Part shown: positions 62,092 through 64,000 of the stretch, piece by piece
Numbering within the stretch: position 1 is the first letter of the stretch
Layout of the letters: every line of letters begins with the position of its first letter
NCBI GenBank assembly: GCA_013399305.1
Contig: VXAI01000068.1
Coordinates: forward strand, 2,902,500 to 2,966,499
DNA length: 64,000 bases
Reading direction: 5' to 3'
Source: Rostratula benghalensis
Lineage: Eukaryota > Chordata > Aves > Charadriiformes > Rostratulidae
Program-made: the position numbers and the translations under genes
The notes under the pieces: generated by a model
What the model saw: only the letters and a program-made list of their open reading frames with translations
Told to the model about the DNA's origin: nothing
Database searches by the model: none

Positions 62092-62211
62092 GATCTGAGG
62101 GAGGAATGTATAAAGCTGAAGACAAGAGTTTTTGATTTGGAACAACAGAATCGAACATTAAGTGTGCTTTTCCAACAGAGAGTCAAACCAGCTTCTGACC
62201 TCCTTCTTCAG
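62092..62211 (+). CDS. NCKAP5: NCKAP5 internal coding exon E (120 nt, 40 codons)
   Basis: Acceptor ctgtgttgcag (62081-62091), preceded by a good pyrimidine tract, and donor CAG|GTAGGAAA (62212). Phase 0 at both ends. It starts DLREECIKLKTRVFDLEQQN and continues RTLSVLFQQRVKPASDLLLQ. Against recalled mammalian NCKAP5 only about four residues differ, all mild (V/I, I/V, R/K, T/A). This is the strongly conserved end of the N-terminal coiled coil and is shared in weaker form with NCKAP5L. The next exon, which in mammals begins KLHSRLLDL, is not found before 64000. CR1 3' ends lie on both sides, ending 472 bases before the exon and starting about 600 bases after it. Confidence 0.95.
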
Positions 62212-64000
62212 GTAGGAAATGGCCTTTGCAGAAAGAAAGGTGATATGAGCTTTATATTTCTCACAATTATGAAATATTTTTGTTCTTTTTGAAGTTATGT
62301 CAATAATCAGGAAATGACAGTTGATAGATTTAATATATTAGAAGAATATCTGTTATCTGTACCATGATGCCATTGAAACTGAAAGTGTATGCCAATGAGC
62401 TATGACTACATATTATGTGCAAATGTGGAGAAAGGAGCACACCTGCAGAGTAACTTACTTTTTTAGATGCTTCTTCACTATGATAAATGGAACAATATGG
62501 GTTCATTATCCCTCTGCAGGGGAGAAGCTCAGAATCCTTAACATTCTGCTTGATGGTGAACAGTGTAATTTCCTGTGAGAAGACAGCCCATTTATTTAAC
62601 TTTTGCCATATGTGTTGCAAGGACATCTTCACAGGCTTAGAGTGATTTTTTGTCCTACATTTTATGGGAGGATATAGCTGAGAAACCAATTGACCCATCT
62701 CCCACTCCTTTGCCTTTCCGGAATAATAAGAGATGTTTCAGTACCCCTTTTCATTTGGCAACGTCCATTATTGTGAATGAATCCATCGCTTTGTCATCCT
62801 TTTGTAGAAGTAGAATTGCTTTGATCGACCTGGTCTAGTGAGAGGTCTCCCTGCTTGTGGCAAGGGAGTTGGAATTCAATGAACTTTAGGATCCCTTCCA
62901 ACTCTAACCATTCGATGATTCTAAATCCCAACAAATCAGACCATGAGCTAGGACAACAGTGACTGAGGACTAATTAAAACAATCTCAGAGTAAAATTTGG
63001 CCCTTGCACTGTTGCTCAACAGCTAAGGGTTCCTTAACTCTCTTCAACTTGGGCTGTATATTGAGGAAAGATGATCTACTCACCAACTGGTGCTTAAAGG
63101 CAAGGGACTCTCCAGGTGAGGGCTAATAACTATACTTATGGTGACACTAAAGCACAGGCAGAGCAGTGCCAGGTAACCATCACAAGGATCTGGGTTCTTG
63201 CATTTTCCTCAGGTTCCTGTTCTGCCTCTGGATTTTGTGTTATTTAGGTATTGCCAGGTCAGGGCCTTCTCTCTTCTGATTTCTTCTAGCTTCCTCCTGC
63301 TTTCTCTCCTGTGTAGGCCTGAATTCTGTTTATCCATTCAGGGCTTCTAACACATCTACCACAGCATGGACCTTGATTGCTAACATCTGCTTAAGACAGT
63401 TACATCACCTGCTCCTTCTTTTTGTTTAGGTGTTGGGGTTTTTTTCCTTTCTTTCCTTTTTTCTGTTTCCAAAGTGTCTGACTAGTCCATGTTAGCATTG
63501 GTTTAGATTTCACAGGTGTCCTAGGTTGCACATCCTTTATAGCAGATATGGCTCTTCTTCCCAACTCCTTGTGTGGCAACAATAAAGCGAGGTTATTCCG
63601 GGAATGTTATAGAAGTGTTAGATAGCATCTGAAAAGTGAGATCAATGCTTTGACTTGAGTTGCTTGGAACTGGATTGTGTCACTGCTGTGAAAGAAGTTG
63701 AAAGAGATGAACCTGCATCAAGTGGGAAGAAGCAGCAAATGATTTTGCAGGTTTTCCTAAGGGATTAAAACTTTTTTACATCGTTGTTCCTGCACAGTTT
63801 GGCAGGAAATAATGTGTATGGCTCTTTGTTTCCCCGCTTTCACTTGCTTTTTCTTTATGGGCTGAAGTAAAAAGAGAATTAAGATCATTTGCAAAGTCCA
63901 GGTCTGCCAGACAGCAGCAAAATTTGCTGTTATGTCTCTGCACTTGCTGTCAACAGATTTTAACCCCCTTGGGGATAAAAAAAGCAGCGAAGAAGTTACA
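62212..64000 (+). other. NCKAP5: NCKAP5 intron after exon E, 5' part only
   Basis: It starts at the donor CAG|GTAGGA and runs off the window. It carries one short sense CR1 3' end (62817-62923). Beyond that it is unremarkable intron. The next NCKAP5 exon, expected to begin KLHSR, is not present before 64000. Confidence 0.75.
62817..62923 (+). mobile_element. CR1 LINE, short 3' terminal fragment
   Basis: It is a sense fragment from TGCTTTGATCGACCTGGTCT, through GTGGCAAGGGAGTTGGAATT and GGATCCCTTCCAACTCTAAC, to CATTCGATGATTCTAA. It is diverged (CGATG for CTATG in the terminal repeat). It lies about 600 bases after exon E. Confidence 0.87.

Larger units (their letters stand above)
1..64000 (+). 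other. NCKAP5: Internal part of the NCKAP5 gene (Nck-associated protein 5); exons below
   Basis: Five exons on the + strand, in order and in compatible frame, encode 153 residues. They match the N-terminal coiled-coil region of vertebrate NCKAP5 as I recall it, which in mammals lies roughly at residues 115-270. Family knowledge: NCKAP5 was named for binding the SH3 domains of the adaptor NCK, and NCKAP5 and its paralogue NCKAP5L/CEP169 are linked to microtubules and centrosomes. The region seen here is helical and charged and probably mediates self-association or partner binding. The gene's first exons, its stop codon and its large serine/proline-rich body are outside the window. Each junction keeps frame and no stop interrupts the joined codons, so the locus looks functional. 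NCKAP5L is less likely, because the exon 62092-62211 sequence follows NCKAP5 nearly residue for residue. Confidence 0.93.

Noticed and set aside
1..64000. CRISPR arrays, tRNA or rRNA genes, bacterial or viral gene clusters
   Set aside because: No spaced direct repeats, no cloverleaf or rRNA motifs and no viral genes were seen. The window is a single intron-rich vertebrate gene segment.

Overview
This window is vertebrate, almost certainly avian, nuclear DNA. It is AT-rich and intron-dominated, and carries several CR1 LINE 3' ends with the typical terminal ATTCTATG/ATTCTGTG octamer repeats. Nothing in it is bacterial, viral or plasmid-like: there are no operons, no CRISPR and no phage genes. 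CR1 elements also occur in turtles and crocodilians. The bird call rests on CR1 subfamily appearance and on introns (6-25 kb) that seem compact beside my recollection of a very large human NCKAP5 gene. It is an inference, and I do not name a species.

One protein-coding gene can be supported: NCKAP5 (Nck-associated protein 5), on the + strand. Five consecutive internal coding exons are present at 7971-8052, 24560-24709, 49275-49343, 55578-55616 and 62092-62211. All have AG acceptors and GT donors, and together they give 153 uninterrupted codons from the N-terminal coiled-coil part of the protein. The first exon starts with one base of a split codon, so earlier exons lie to the left. The last ends at a clean donor, so the gene continues to the right. 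The four downstream exons are all phase 0-0 and multiples of three. The set matches NCKAP5 as I remember it from mammals, not the paralogue NCKAP5L.

Layout: 1-7970 is intron with GC-richer patches and a possible very old CR1/L3-like fragment. The intron at 8053-24559 holds a perfect hairpin near its start, one long sense CR1 (17961-18411) and one antisense CR1 fragment (about 19929-20100). The longest intron, 24710-49274, holds three sense CR1 pieces, long A/T tracts, and a CpG-enriched patch (40841-41330) that is the best candidate for a regulatory element or alternative first exon. The intron at 49344-55577 is mostly unremarkable. The intron at 55617-62091 holds a GC-rich patch and a sense CR1 close to the last exon. 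62212-64000 is the start of the next intron, with one short CR1 end.

I found no previously undescribed multi-gene system. The points worth a second look concern splicing and regulation: an apparent exon-end (donor) shift relative to the mammalian protein, a 39-nt exon whose first bases rebuild a donor-like site, a CR1-derived phase-0 open pseudo-exon with a strong acceptor, juxtaposed acceptor-donor sites in the longest intron, and the CpG patch.
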